A DNA stretch of 64,000 nt from Mycobacterium sp. AZCC_0083 (GCF_014202335.1 NZ_JACHGP010000027.1:1-64000), one strand, 5' to 3'; counted from the first letter of the stretch, positions 17,272 to 26,343 are shown. Made by a program: numbers and translations. Notes: generated by a model from the sequence alone, not told the origin.

Positions 17272-18483
17272 GTGACACAGGTTCTGGAGACCCAGGTTTG
17301 TGTTGCCGGCGGCGGTCCCGCTGGCCTCGTTCACGGCCTCTTGCTTGCTCGCGCCGGGATCCCGGTTGTCGTCTTGGAGAAGCACAATGACTTCCTGCGC
17401 GATTTCCGCGGCGACACCGTGCATCCAAGCACCCTGCGGATCATGGACGAGCTGGGGTTCATCGATGAGTTCCTGCGACTGCCGCATACCAAGGTCAACC
17501 GTGTCGCCTTCGACACCGACGGCTCGATTCGCACCTTCGGCAACTTTGGTGCCCTCAAAGCGCTTGGCTTCAGGTATCCCTATATCGCTTTGATGCCCCA
17601 GTGGGACTTCCTCGACTTCCTGGCTGAAAAGGCCTCTGGCTACCCGGAATTCACTCTGATCCGCAACGCCGAGGTCAAGGAGCTGATCTTTGATGGCGAC
17701 CGGGTGGTCGGTGTGCGCACGCCCGAACTCGAAGTGCGCGCCGAGTTGGTGGTGGCGGCGGACGGTCGAAAGTCCGCTGTGCGGGCCGCATCTGGCTTGC
17801 GGCTAGCCACGGCGAGCTCCCCGATCGACGTGTTGTGGTTCCGGCTGAAATGGCGCCCCGGCGACCCGCAGGAGCTGTTCGCGGTAATCCGTAGGGGCCT
17901 GATGATGGCCATGATCTATCGGGGCGACTATTGGCAGATCGCGTATCCGATGCCGAAGGGGCTCAATCTCCGCGACGGGTCGCTTGAGACGTTCAAGGAG
18001 CGCCTGGTCTCCGTGCGACCTCAGCTGCGCGACCGCGTCGACGACCTGCATTCCTGGGACGACACCAGCCAGCTCGACGTGCGGGTCGACCGGCTCAAGA
18101 CATGGTGGCGCACTGGCTTGTTGTGCATAGGCGATGCGGCTCATGCCATGTCACCGGTCGGTGGGGTCGGCATCAACCTTGCTGTTGCCGATGCCGTAGC
18201 CGCGGCCAACATCCTGTGGGCTCCGCTGCGCGAAGGTCGGCTGACCAACGCCGACCTCGCCAAGGTGCAGCGCCGACGCGAGCTGCCCGCCCGGATCATC
18301 CAGGCCGGCCAGGTGTTGATTCAAAACGTGGTGATCGAGCCCAACCTGAACGGTGACCTGTCGCCGATCCGGGTCCCGAGAATCGTTGGCCGGGGTCCCC
18401 TGCAGTTCATTCCGCCGATTGTCGTCGGACGCGGTTTCCGCCCCGAACATGTGCGCAGTCCAGACGTCCACACCGCTGCTTGA
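17272..18483 (+). CDS. FAD-dependent aromatic-ring-type monooxygenase
   Basis: The 403-residue flavoprotein belongs to the PHBH-like group A monooxygenases. The dinucleotide-binding motif is VAGGGPAGLVHGLLLARAG near residue 10, the DG motif is AADGRKSAVR, and the GD motif GDAAHAMSPVGGVGINLAV binds the FAD ribityl chain. The chain ends without the long thioredoxin-like C-terminal domain of larger phenol hydroxylases. The substrate cannot be told from the sequence. A GTG start preceded by GCGGAG fits. It lies between the ECF42 cassette and the tRNA-Ala gene, in a place where M. tuberculosis has no gene. Confidence 0.85.
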   Translation: MTQVLETQVCVAGGGPAGLVHGLLLARAGIPVVVLEKHNDFLRDFRGDTVHPSTLRIMDELGFIDEFLRLPHTKVNRVAFDTDGSIRTFGNFGALKALGFRYPYIALMPQWDFLDFLAEKASGYPEFTLIRNAEVKELIFDGDRVVGVRTPELEVRAELVVAADGRKSAVRAASGLRLATASSPIDVLWFRLKWRPGDPQELFAVIRRGLMMAMIYRGDYWQIAYPMPKGLNLRDGSLETFKERLVSVRPQLRDRVDDLHSWDDTSQLDVRVDRLKTWWRTGLLCIGDAAHAMSPVGGVGINLAVADAVAAANILWAPLREGRLTNADLAKVQRRRELPARIIQAGQVLIQNVVIEPNLNGDLSPIRVPRIVGRGPLQFIPPIVVGRGFRPEHVRSPDVHTAA

Positions 18484-18493
18484 AATCCCTTTG

Positions 18494-18566
18494 TGGAGCC
18501 TAGGAGATTCGAACTCCTGACATCTGCCTTGCAAAGGCAGCGCTCTACCAACTGAGCTAAGGCCCC
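18494..18566 (-). tRNA. alaT: tRNA-Ala (anticodon TGC)
   Basis: A 73-nt cloverleaf on the minus strand has acceptor GGGGCCT paired with AGGCTCC, D arm AGCTCAGTTGGTAGAGC, anticodon loop TTTGCAA with TGC, and T arm with GTTCGAATC. CCA is not encoded. It is the second of the two tRNAs that follow gyrA in mycobacteria. Confidence 0.97.
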
Positions 18567-18578
18567 TAATTCGCGCGG

Positions 18579-18689
18579 TCAGCCGGGCTGATCGGCGGCC
18601 ACGTGCCACACCTCGACGCCGTGCCGGGATCGCCACACGATCACCGCCGCAGCGGCCGCGACCGATAGCAACACCAACCTCAACCTCAT
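18579..18689 (-). CDS. DLW-39-like small protein between the two tRNA genes
   Basis: A 36-codon frame starts with ATG after GGAAGGGTGCACC and encodes a hydrophobic N-terminal segment (MRLRLVLLSVAAAAAVIVW) followed by a short polar tail ending EVWHVAADQPG. Very small DLW-39 family proteins, named for a Asp-Leu-Trp-like motif after a hydrophobic start, are found at this gyrA/tRNA locus in actinobacteria; the EVWHVAAD segment resembles that motif. The good ribosome-binding site, the position and the membrane-helix character support a real gene. Function is unknown. Confidence 0.6.
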   Translation of the reverse strand: MRLRLVLLSVAAAAAVIVWRSRHGVEVWHVAADQPG

Positions 18690-18730
18690 GGTGCACCCTT
18701 CCGGTGAGCCAGCCGGTGACCCGGCAACCG

Positions 18731-18804
18731 TGGGCCTGGGAGGACTCGAACCTCCGACCTCTTCGTTATCAGCGAAGCGCTCTAACCACCTGAGCTACAG
18801 GCCC
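18731..18804 (-). tRNA. ileT: tRNA-Ile (anticodon GAT)
   Basis: A 74-nt cloverleaf on the minus strand has acceptor GGGCCTG paired with CAGGCCC, D arm AGCTCAGGTGGTTAGAGC, anticodon loop CTGATAA with GAT, and T arm GTTCGAGTC. It lies between the DUF3566 gene and the tRNA-Ala gene, the order known from M. tuberculosis. Confidence 0.97.
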
Positions 18805-18871
18805 GTAAACACGCACTACGGCCGAGCGACGAGATTACCGTAACGCCACCGATCGACCCAAACCGCGGGAC

Positions 18872-19735
18872 TCAGTCCCGGTCGGCGAGGGTCACCTCGA
18901 TGCCTCCGACGATGTCGGTGGTGAGGTTGTAGATGAACGCACCGCAGGTAGCCATCGCGGTCAGCAGGACGATGTTGACCAGCCCGATCAGGGCGGCGCC
19001 GCCGAAGATGGTGCCGCTGGATACCAGCTCGCCACCGCTGCCGCTGGCGCTAGTGAGCAGGTCGCCGACGTTGCTGTTGAGCTTGCTCCACACGCCCATC
19101 CCGCCGAGTACCAGGTACAGGAACGCGACGGCGATCATCCACACGAAGAACAGCGCCACCGACAACACCAGTGAGACCTTCAACACGCTCCACGGATCGA
19201 GCCGGCGAATCTGCATGCTGGCGCGCACCGGTCCCTGCGGCCGGCTGGCCACCTGGGCACGGGTTGGCCCCGCCAGCCGAGCAACTGGCTGCTCGGGCCG
19301 ATCGGCGGGCTTGCGCTGCTGTGCACGGGGCACCGGCCCCGACAGGTCGGGCAGCTCGCTGGCGTAGACCTCGGGACGCACGGTCTCCGTACGGTCGCCG
19401 CGCGCCGGTGCCGGGTCCTGCTCGCGCGGTGGACTCGGCTCACGGGGCGGGCTCGGCTCACGAGGGGGAGCCTGCGGCGGCGGCGGCCCAGCTGGAGCGG
19501 CAGGGCCGCCCGAGATGAATCGGTTGATGCGGGCGTCGACGCCGGGGTTCTGTCCGGCGGCGGCGCCTGCCCGGCCGCCCTCGGGGGCGGACTCGGGTGC
19601 GCGCGGCGTCGGGCGGACCCGGGACGTGCCGCGTTGCCAGGGGGGAACCTCGCCGTGGTCGCCACCCGTCGAGCCGTTGGTACTTCCGGGCCCGTCACCC
19701 GTGCGCGGGTGTCCCGGCTCGTTCGGTGAACTCAC
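18872..19735 (-). CDS. DUF3566 membrane protein (Rv0007-like)
   Basis: The 287-residue protein has a long disordered Pro/Gly/Arg-rich N-terminal half and a C-terminal DUF3566 domain with two transmembrane helices (KVSLVLSVALFFVWMIAVAF region and LVNIVLLTAMATCGAFIYN region). It matches Rv0007, always found just downstream of gyrA. In M. smegmatis and M. tuberculosis it is a known partner gene of the gyrase operon, with no defined biochemical role. The GTG start follows GAAGGAG. A perfect 9-bp hairpin separates it from gyrA. Confidence 0.9.
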   Translation of the reverse strand: MSSPNEPGHPRTGDGPGSTNGSTGGDHGEVPPWQRGTSRVRPTPRAPESAPEGGRAGAAAGQNPGVDARINRFISGGPAAPAGPPPPQAPPREPSPPREPSPPREQDPAPARGDRTETVRPEVYASELPDLSGPVPRAQQRKPADRPEQPVARLAGPTRAQVASRPQGPVRASMQIRRLDPWSVLKVSLVLSVALFFVWMIAVAFLYLVLGGMGVWSKLNSNVGDLLTSASGSGGELVSSGTIFGGAALIGLVNIVLLTAMATCGAFIYNLTTDIVGGIEVTLADRD

Positions 19736-19755
19736 CTACGGCTCCTTCGCTAAGG

Positions 19756-19776
19756 CCGGTTGCCGGTGGCAACCGG
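19756..19776 (-). terminator. Hairpin in the gyrA-DUF3566 gap
   Basis: A perfect 9-bp stem (CCGGTTGCC / GGCAACCGG) with a 3-nt loop lies in the 48-bp gap after the gyrA stop. No T run follows on the minus strand, and the DUF3566 ribosome-binding site follows closely. It may be a weak terminator, an attenuator, or an mRNA processing or stability element. Confidence 0.4.
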
Positions 19777-19783
19777 TGTCGCG

Positions 19784-22291
19784 CTACGTCTCGTCTGACT
19801 CATCGTCCTCGGAAGCGTCCTCGTCGGCGTTCCGCGCGACGGCAACCAGTGTGTCGCCCTCGCCCAGGTTGATCAACCGCACCCCCTTGGTTTGCCGCCC
19901 GGCCTTGCGCACTTGACGTGCCCTGGTTCGGATGACACCGCCTCCGGAGGTGATGGCGTACAGCTCGGTGTCCTCGTCGACGATCAACGCTCCGACCAGA
20001 GTGCCACGCCTACGGTCGTACTGGATGGTGAGGATGCCTTTGCCACCGCGGCCCTGCGTGGTGTACTCCTCGATCGCGGTGCGCTTCGAGTAGCCGCCCG
20101 ACGTGGCGACCAGCAGATACGTGCCCTCCTGGACGACGTTCAGCGAGAGCAGTTCGTCTTCCTCGTTGAACCGCATGCCCTGCACGCCCGAGGTGGCCCG
20201 ACCCATCGGTCGCAGCGCCTCGTCGGTTGCCGAGAAACGGATCGACTGGCCCTTGGCCGACACGAGCAACAGGTCGTTCTCCGAAGAGCACAGGACCGCA
20301 CCGACCAGTTCGTCGCCGTCGCGCAGGTTCACCGCGACGATGCCGCCCGACCGGTTCGAGTCGAAGTCGGTGAGCTTGGACTTCTTCACCAGACCCTTCT
20401 TCGTGGCGAGCACCAGGTACGGCGCGTCCTCGTAGGTCTTGATCTGAATGACCTGGGCGATGCGCTCCTCCGGCTGGAAGGCCAGCAGGTTCGCGACGTG
20501 CTGGCCGCGTGCGGTCCTCGACGCCTCGGGAAGCTCGTAGGCCTTCGCCCGGTACACCCGACCCTGCGTGGTGAAGAACAGGATCCAATCGTGCGTGGAC
20601 CCGACGAAGAAGTGCCTGACGATGTCGTCCTGCTTCAGCCCGGCGCCCTGCACTCCCTTGCCGCCACGCTTCTGGCTGCGGTACAGGTCTGACTTGGTCC
20701 GCTTGGCGTATCCCGTCTCGGTGATCGTGACGACGACCTCTTCGCGCGCGATCAGATCTTCGTCGGCGACGTCGCCGTCGGCCGGGATGATGCGGGTGCG
20801 CCGGTCGTCGCCGTACTTCTCGACGAGCTCCGCGAGCTCGTCATGCACGATCGCGCGCTGACGTTCCGGCTTGGCCAGGATGTCCTCGAGATCGGCGATC
20901 TCGGCCTCGATCTTGGCCAGGTCGTCGACGATGCGCTGACGTTCCAGAGCGGCGAGGCGCCGCAGCTGCATGTCGAGGATCGCCTGCGCCTGGATGTCGT
21001 CGATGTCGAGCAGTTCGATCAGTCCGGCCCGGGCGATGTCGACGGTCTGCGACGCCCGGATCAACGCGATGACCTCGTCGAGCGCGTCGAGCGCCTTGAC
21101 CAAGCCGCGCAAGATGTGGGCCCGCTCGTTGGCCTTGCGCAGTCGGTAGATGGTCCTGCGGACGATGACGTCCAACTGGTGCACCACGTACAGCCGGATC
21201 AGCTGATCGATCCGCAACGTGCGGGGGACACCGTCGACGATTGACAGCATGTTCGCGCCGAAGCTGGTCTGCAGCTGGGTGTGCTTGTAGAGGTTGTTCA
21301 GCACCACCTTCGCCACGGCGTCGCGCTTGACCTCGACGACGATGCGCATACCGACGCGGTCGCTGCCCTGGTCCTCGATGTTGGAGATGCCTGCGAGCTT
21401 GCCGTCACGAACCTGATCGGCGATCGAGGTGATGAAGTTGTCGTGGTTGACCTGGTAGGGCAGCTCGGTGATGACGAGCAGCGTGCGGCCCCTGCTGTCT
21501 TCCTCGACCTCGACGACACCGCGCATGCGGATCGACCCGCGGCCCGTCGTGTACGCGTCGTGAATCCCTTGCGAGCCAACGATCAAGCCGTAGGTCGGGA
21601 AGTCAGGTCCCTTGACCCGCTCCGTCACCGCCGCCAGAGTGGCCTCTTCGTCGGCCTCGAAGTTGTCCAGGCACCAGAACACCGCTTCGGAAAGCTCGCG
21701 CAGGTTGTGCGGTGGCATGTTGGTGGCCATGCCGACCGCGATGCCACCGGATCCGTTGGCCAGCAGGTTGGGGAACCGGCTGGGCAGGACGGTGGGCTCT
21801 TGCACCCGGCCGTCGTAGTTCGGGATGAAATCGACTGTCTCCTCGTCGATTTCCCGAAGCATCTCCATCGCCAGGGGAGTGAGGCGCGCCTCGGTGTACC
21901 TCATCGCGGCCGGGGGATCGTTGCCCGGCGAGCCGAAGTTGCCCTGTCCGTCGACGAGCGGGTAGCGCAGCGACCACGGCTGGGCCATGCGGACCAGGGT
22001 GTCGTAGATCGACGAGTCGCCATGCGGGTGGTAGTTGCCCATCGTCTCGGCAACGGACCGTGCGGATTTCGCGTGTCCACGATCCGGGCGGAAGCCGGAG
22101 TCGTACATCGCGTAGAGCACACGGCGGTGCACCGGCTTGAGGCCGTCGCGGACCTCCGGGAGGGCGCGGCCGACGATGACGCTCATCGCGTAGTCGATGT
22201 AGCTGCGCTGCATCTCCTGCTGAATGTCGACCGGTTCGATGCGGTCGGTGGTCGCGCCGTCGTCGCCCGGCGGCAGGGTGGTATCAGTCAT
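19784..22291 (-). CDS. gyrA: DNA gyrase subunit A
   Basis: GyrA (835 residues) cuts and rejoins DNA in the GyrA2B2 complex that introduces negative supercoils. Visible are the breakage-reunion core with catalytic Tyr132 in AAMRYTEAR, the quinolone-determining segment YHPHGDSSIYD (Ser93, Ser94, Asp97), the coiled-coil tower, the GyrA-box QKRGGKGV, and the six-bladed C-terminal domain with an acidic tail. Most mycobacteria have Ala at the position of Ser93 (A90 in M. tuberculosis). There is no intein. The gene follows gyrB by 35 nt on the same strand. Confidence 0.98.
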   Translation of the reverse strand: MTDTTLPPGDDGATTDRIEPVDIQQEMQRSYIDYAMSVIVGRALPEVRDGLKPVHRRVLYAMYDSGFRPDRGHAKSARSVAETMGNYHPHGDSSIYDTLVRMAQPWSLRYPLVDGQGNFGSPGNDPPAAMRYTEARLTPLAMEMLREIDEETVDFIPNYDGRVQEPTVLPSRFPNLLANGSGGIAVGMATNMPPHNLRELSEAVFWCLDNFEADEEATLAAVTERVKGPDFPTYGLIVGSQGIHDAYTTGRGSIRMRGVVEVEEDSRGRTLLVITELPYQVNHDNFITSIADQVRDGKLAGISNIEDQGSDRVGMRIVVEVKRDAVAKVVLNNLYKHTQLQTSFGANMLSIVDGVPRTLRIDQLIRLYVVHQLDVIVRRTIYRLRKANERAHILRGLVKALDALDEVIALIRASQTVDIARAGLIELLDIDDIQAQAILDMQLRRLAALERQRIVDDLAKIEAEIADLEDILAKPERQRAIVHDELAELVEKYGDDRRTRIIPADGDVADEDLIAREEVVVTITETGYAKRTKSDLYRSQKRGGKGVQGAGLKQDDIVRHFFVGSTHDWILFFTTQGRVYRAKAYELPEASRTARGQHVANLLAFQPEERIAQVIQIKTYEDAPYLVLATKKGLVKKSKLTDFDSNRSGGIVAVNLRDGDELVGAVLCSSENDLLLVSAKGQSIRFSATDEALRPMGRATSGVQGMRFNEEDELLSLNVVQEGTYLLVATSGGYSKRTAIEEYTTQGRGGKGILTIQYDRRRGTLVGALIVDEDTELYAITSGGGVIRTRARQVRKAGRQTKGVRLINLGEGDTLVAVARNADEDASEDDESDET

Positions 22292-22326
22292 CGTGTTTCA
22301 GCCCTATTCGTCTTTGGATACCGGCG

Positions 22327-24360
22327 TTAAACGTCAAGGAAGCGAACGTCTCTCGCGTTACGGGTGATGAAGCTGCGGCGCGCCTCGACGTCCTCGCCCA
22401 TCAGAATCGAGAACAGTTCGTCGGCGGCGGCCGCATCGTCGAGGGTGATCCGGCGCAGCACCCGCGCGCTGGGATCCATCGTGGTCTCCCACAGCTCCTT
22501 GGCGTCCATCTCACCGAGACCCTTGTAACGCTGGATTCCGTCTTCTGCGTTGATCCTGCGGCCCGCAGCCTTGCCGGCCTCCAGCAGTCCGTCGCGCTCA
22601 CGGTCCGAGTACGCGAACTCGGGTTCGCTGCGCTGCCACTTCAGTTTGTAGAGCGGCGGCTGCGCGAGGAATACGTGCCCATTCTCGATGAGCGGCTTCA
22701 TGAATCGGAACAACAGCGTCAACAGCAGCGTCGAGATGTGCTGGCCGTCGACGTCGGCGTCGGCCATCAGCACGATCTTGTGGTAGCGCAGTTTGGCGAG
22801 GTCGAATTCGTCGTGGATGCCGGTGCCGAGCGCGGTGATGATCGCCTGAACTTCGGTGTTCTTGAGCACCCGGTCGATGCGGGCCTTCTCGACGTTGATG
22901 ATCTTGCCGCGAAGGGGCAGGATCGCCTGATACATCGAGTCGCGGCCACTCTTCGCGGAGCCGCCGGCCGAATCACCCTCCACCACATAGACTTCCGACA
23001 GGCGTGGGTCGGTGGAGCGGCAGTCGGCCAACTTGCCTGGCAGGCCACCGATGTCCGTTGCGCTCTTGCGGCGCACCAACTCACGGGCCTTACGGGCAGC
23101 CATCCGTGCTTGAGCGGACGAAACTGCCTTGTTCACAACGGTCTTGGCTTCTGCCGGGTTGGCCTCGAACCAGTGGCTGAGCTGCTCGTTGCAGATCTTC
23201 TGCACGAACGACTTCACCTCGGTATTGCCGAGCTTGGTCTTCGTCTGACCCTCGAACTGCGGGTCGCTGACCTTCACCGAGATCACCGCAGCCAGGCCTT
23301 CGCGGATGTCGTCGCCGGTGAGGTTGGCGTCCTTCTCCTTGAGCAGCTTCTTGTCCTTGGCGTACTTGTTGACCACCGTGGTCAATGCGCTGCGGAAGCC
23401 CTCCTCGTGCGTGCCGCCCTCATGGGTGTTGATGGTGTTGGCGAAGGTGTGCACCGACTCCGAATAGCCTGCGTTCCACTGCATCGCGATCTCGACCTCG
23501 TGACCGGGGCCCTTGCCGTCGAAGTCGATGATGCTCTGCTGGATCGGGGATTTCGTGCGGTTGATGTGCTTCACGAAGTCCACCAGACCGCCGGGATAGA
23601 GATAGGTGCGGTGCTTGGTCTTGTGCGGACCCTTCGCCTCCGCCTCCTTCTCGTCGGCGGACTTCGGCGCTTCGGCCGTATCGCTGACGACGTCGTCCAC
23701 GATCTGGTCGACCGTGACGCGTTCGTCGATCAGGTCGATGGTCAGCCCCTTGTTCAGGAACGCCATCTCCTGAAGCCGCCGCGCCACGGTCTCGAAGTCA
23801 TAGACGGTGGTCTCGAAGATGTCGGGGTCCGCCCAGAAGCGGATGGTCGTGCCGGTCTTCTTGGACGGCCCGCCCTGCTTCAGGGTGCCTGGCACGGAGC
23901 GGTCGTAGTACTGAAACCACTCGTAGCCGTCGCGCATGACCGTGGCCTCGAGCCTCGTGGACAGGGCGTTGACGACCGACACACCGACGCCGTGCAAACC
24001 ACCACTGACGTTGTAGCCGCTGTTCTCGCCGCCGAACTTGCCGCCTGCGTGCAGCTGCGTCATCACGACGTCGATGGTTGGTACTCCCGACGCGTGCATC
24101 GCGACGGGGATGCCGCGGCCGTCATCGGTGACCTGGACGCTGCCGTCGCTGAGGATCTTGACGTCGACCCGGCTGGCGTAGCCGGCCATCGCCTCGTCGA
24201 TCGCGTTGTCGACGACCTCCCACACGAGGTGGTGCAGGCCGCGCTCACCCGTGGAACCGATGTACATGCCCGGACGTTTCCGGACTGCCTCCAATCCCTC
24301 CAGAACAGTGATCGAATCGGCGCCGTACTCCTTGGGAGCACTCTTCTTCTGGGCAGGCAC
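22327..24360 (-). CDS. gyrB: DNA gyrase subunit B
   Basis: GyrB (677 residues) supplies the ATPase of gyrase. The GHKL domain has EVVDNAIDEA, DDGRGIPV and GGLHGVGVSVVNALS; the TOPRIM domain has EGDSAGGSAKSGRD and DADVDGQHI. I chose the GTG at 24360 (start of MPAQKKSAPKEYGADS), because it aligns with M. smegmatis GyrB and follows AAGGAG at 11-14 nt. A start 51 nt further upstream would add residues with no homology. No intein is present. Confidence 0.95.
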   Translation of the reverse strand: MPAQKKSAPKEYGADSITVLEGLEAVRKRPGMYIGSTGERGLHHLVWEVVDNAIDEAMAGYASRVDVKILSDGSVQVTDDGRGIPVAMHASGVPTIDVVMTQLHAGGKFGGENSGYNVSGGLHGVGVSVVNALSTRLEATVMRDGYEWFQYYDRSVPGTLKQGGPSKKTGTTIRFWADPDIFETTVYDFETVARRLQEMAFLNKGLTIDLIDERVTVDQIVDDVVSDTAEAPKSADEKEAEAKGPHKTKHRTYLYPGGLVDFVKHINRTKSPIQQSIIDFDGKGPGHEVEIAMQWNAGYSESVHTFANTINTHEGGTHEEGFRSALTTVVNKYAKDKKLLKEKDANLTGDDIREGLAAVISVKVSDPQFEGQTKTKLGNTEVKSFVQKICNEQLSHWFEANPAEAKTVVNKAVSSAQARMAARKARELVRRKSATDIGGLPGKLADCRSTDPRLSEVYVVEGDSAGGSAKSGRDSMYQAILPLRGKIINVEKARIDRVLKNTEVQAIITALGTGIHDEFDLAKLRYHKIVLMADADVDGQHISTLLLTLLFRFMKPLIENGHVFLAQPPLYKLKWQRSEPEFAYSDRERDGLLEAGKAAGRRINAEDGIQRYKGLGEMDAKELWETTMDPSARVLRRITLDDAAAADELFSILMGEDVEARRSFITRNARDVRFLDV

Positions 24361-24579
24361 GTTGAACGCGTCTCCTTGGGGTTCGCAAGCGAGGGATCGA
24401 GGGCCCCTCACGGTCTGAAATTAGTCTACCGTCAGGCCCCGTCAGGACTCACTCTGAGGCGGCGTTTCTGCACACCTAAAAACGACGTGCGCGGAATTTC
24501 TCGACAATCCTCGCGTCCGGCCGCCCGAGAGAAGCAGTCAGCGGACTGACGCGCCTCTCAGCCGCCGCTCAGTCCGCGG

Positions 24580-25149
24580 TCACCCATACGTGTCGCGGGG
24601 GCCGCGTCCTGCGATGTGATATCTGCCCTTTCGCCACGTCGGAGCGGTCGGACCCACGATCCGCAGCGACGTCACGACACCGTCCCCGACGGCGACCGCG
24701 ATCTTGGCAAGGATCTGCGCCTGGACCATCCGCAACTGGGTGGCCCACGCCGTTGATTCGGCCTCGACGGTGAGGACTCCCTCGCGCAGCGACGATGGAT
24801 TCGCGTGCTCGGCGATCTGGTCGCCGACCACCGTCGACCACTGCCCGAAGATGGAGCCTTCGGCGACGCGGGGGGTCCAACCGCGGCTGCGCGCCGTGTC
24901 CATGGTCGCCGCTCCGAACGTCTGAGGGTCCCGCGAGTCCGGCCCAGGGCCCGACCAGCTGCGTCGGCGCCCGCTACGTCCGGCCACCCGCTTGGTAGGA
25001 GACGTGCGGCCACGGCCGACGTCCTTACCCTGACTGCGCGCGGCGCCGCGGGCCTCCTCCAACGTACGGCGGACCAGATCCATCCCTCGAAGGTTCGCCA
25101 AGTGGTCGGGCGGCCTTGCCGCGTCCGCGGTCTCCTCGGATTCCGTCAT
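24580..25149 (-). CDS. DUF721 (DciA-like) protein, Rv0004 homologue
   Basis: The 189-residue protein carries the DUF721/DciA core (WSTVVGDQIAEHANPSSLREGVLTVEAESTAWATQLRMVQAQIL), related to DciA, the bacterial operator of the replicative helicase DnaB. This makes a role at replication initiation likely; in M. tuberculosis the equivalent (Rv0004) interacts with DnaB. The N-terminal third is basic and disordered. Its ATG overlaps the recF stop as ATGA, so the two are translationally coupled. Confidence 0.9.
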   Translation of the reverse strand: MTESEETADAARPPDHLANLRGMDLVRRTLEEARGAARSQGKDVGRGRTSPTKRVAGRSGRRRSWSGPGPDSRDPQTFGAATMDTARSRGWTPRVAEGSIFGQWSTVVGDQIAEHANPSSLREGVLTVEAESTAWATQLRMVQAQILAKIAVAVGDGVVTSLRIVGPTAPTWRKGRYHIAGRGPRDTYG

Positions 25150-26306
25150 CCGATCACCTCCGATACTCGACCCGTGTCGTCGTCACGCATGCCGATCTCG
25201 ATTCTCTGGGCATCCCAGTCCGTTGGAACGTCATCGTGCACCGCAGCGGTGACAAGAACCTGTTCTGCCGATGCGGCAACGCTGACCAGTGCACGCCTGC
25301 GTGCGGTGTCGAGTTCGGCGAACACGTCGTCGAGGAGCAGCACCGGATCGCTGCCCTCCGACCGCAACAGCTCATATGCCGCCAGTCGAAGGGCCAGCGC
25401 CATGGACCACGATTCACCGTGGCTGGCAAAGCCTTTCGTGAGTTGATCGCCGAGCCGCAGCTCCAAGTCGTCTCGATGCGGACCGACAAGACACACTCCA
25501 CGCTCGAGCTCGGCGGACCTCTTTCGTGCCAGTTCGGTCAACAGCGCAGCCTCGAATACCTCCGTGCTGACCGTCCCTGCCGCTGCTTCGGCCTCGACGG
25601 TCTCGACCGAACTGCGATATCGCACCGCAGCTGCGCGCGATGACGGCGCCAGGAGTTGGTAGGCCTTCTCTACTTCTGGGGCAACCTGGTTGACCAGATC
25701 GACCCGGGCTGCGATGAGTTGCGCGCCATAGGTCGCGAGGTGACCGTCCCACACGTCCAGCGTTTCCAGGGCGCTCGAGTCGCCGCGAAATCTATTGCCG
25801 GCCGCGGTCTTCAGAAGTGCGGTGCGTTGACGGACCACTTTGTCGTAGTCCGCGCGGGTGCCCGCCACCGTGGGCCGCCGCGTGGTGGCCAACTCGTCGA
25901 GATAGCGCCGACGTTCGCTCGGGTCGCCGCGGACCAGGGCAAGGTCCTCCGGCGCGAACAACACCGCCCGTAGTACGCCGAGAATCTCGCGGGCGGTACG
26001 AACGGGGGAGCGGTTCAACCGCGCCTTGTTGGCCCGGCCCGCGGTGATCTCGAGGTCGACCGCGAGCTCACGTCCCTCGTTGACGACGATCGTGGAGACC
26101 ACCGCCCGGTCCGCCCCCGAGCGGATCAACGGGGCGTCCGTCCCCACCCGATGGGAGCCAAGCGTAGACGAATACCACAGTGCCTCAATGATATTCGTCT
26201 TACCGAAGCCGTTGGGACCAACGAACACGGTGCGGCCAGGCGCCAGGTCGATCTCGGCCCGCGGCCACGACCGAAAGTCGGTCAATCCCACACGTCGGAC
26301 GTACAA
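25146..26306 (-). CDS. recF: RecF, DNA replication/repair ATPase
   Basis: RecF (386 residues) is an SMC-like ATPase that loads RecA at gapped DNA and aids restart of stalled forks. The Walker A is GPNGFGKT (30-37), the ABC-type signature region lies in the middle, and the Walker B is VLLLDDVFAELD. It starts with TTG (MYVRRVGLTDFRSW), the position that aligns with homologues. It lies in the conserved dnaN-gnd-recF order seen in fast-growing mycobacteria. Confidence 0.96.
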   Translation of the reverse strand: MYVRRVGLTDFRSWPRAEIDLAPGRTVFVGPNGFGKTNIIEALWYSSTLGSHRVGTDAPLIRSGADRAVVSTIVVNEGRELAVDLEITAGRANKARLNRSPVRTAREILGVLRAVLFAPEDLALVRGDPSERRRYLDELATTRRPTVAGTRADYDKVVRQRTALLKTAAGNRFRGDSSALETLDVWDGHLATYGAQLIAARVDLVNQVAPEVEKAYQLLAPSSRAAAVRYRSSVETVEAEAAAGTVSTEVFEAALLTELARKRSAELERGVCLVGPHRDDLELRLGDQLTKGFASHGESWSMALALRLAAYELLRSEGSDPVLLLDDVFAELDTARRRALVSVAASAEQVLVTAAVHDDVPTDWDAQRIEIGMRDDDTGRVSEVIG

Positions 26307-26343
26307 ATCCCAACCCCGAGTCGCTTCTGGTCCAGCCTCCGGA

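Noticed and set aside
19784..24360. Intein in GyrA or GyrB
   Set aside because: Both proteins have normal length and continuous family similarity; no splicing motifs are seen.
22675..24549. Very long plus-strand frame opposite gyrB
   Set aside because: It is the shadow of gyrB; its composition and lack of any motif give no support.
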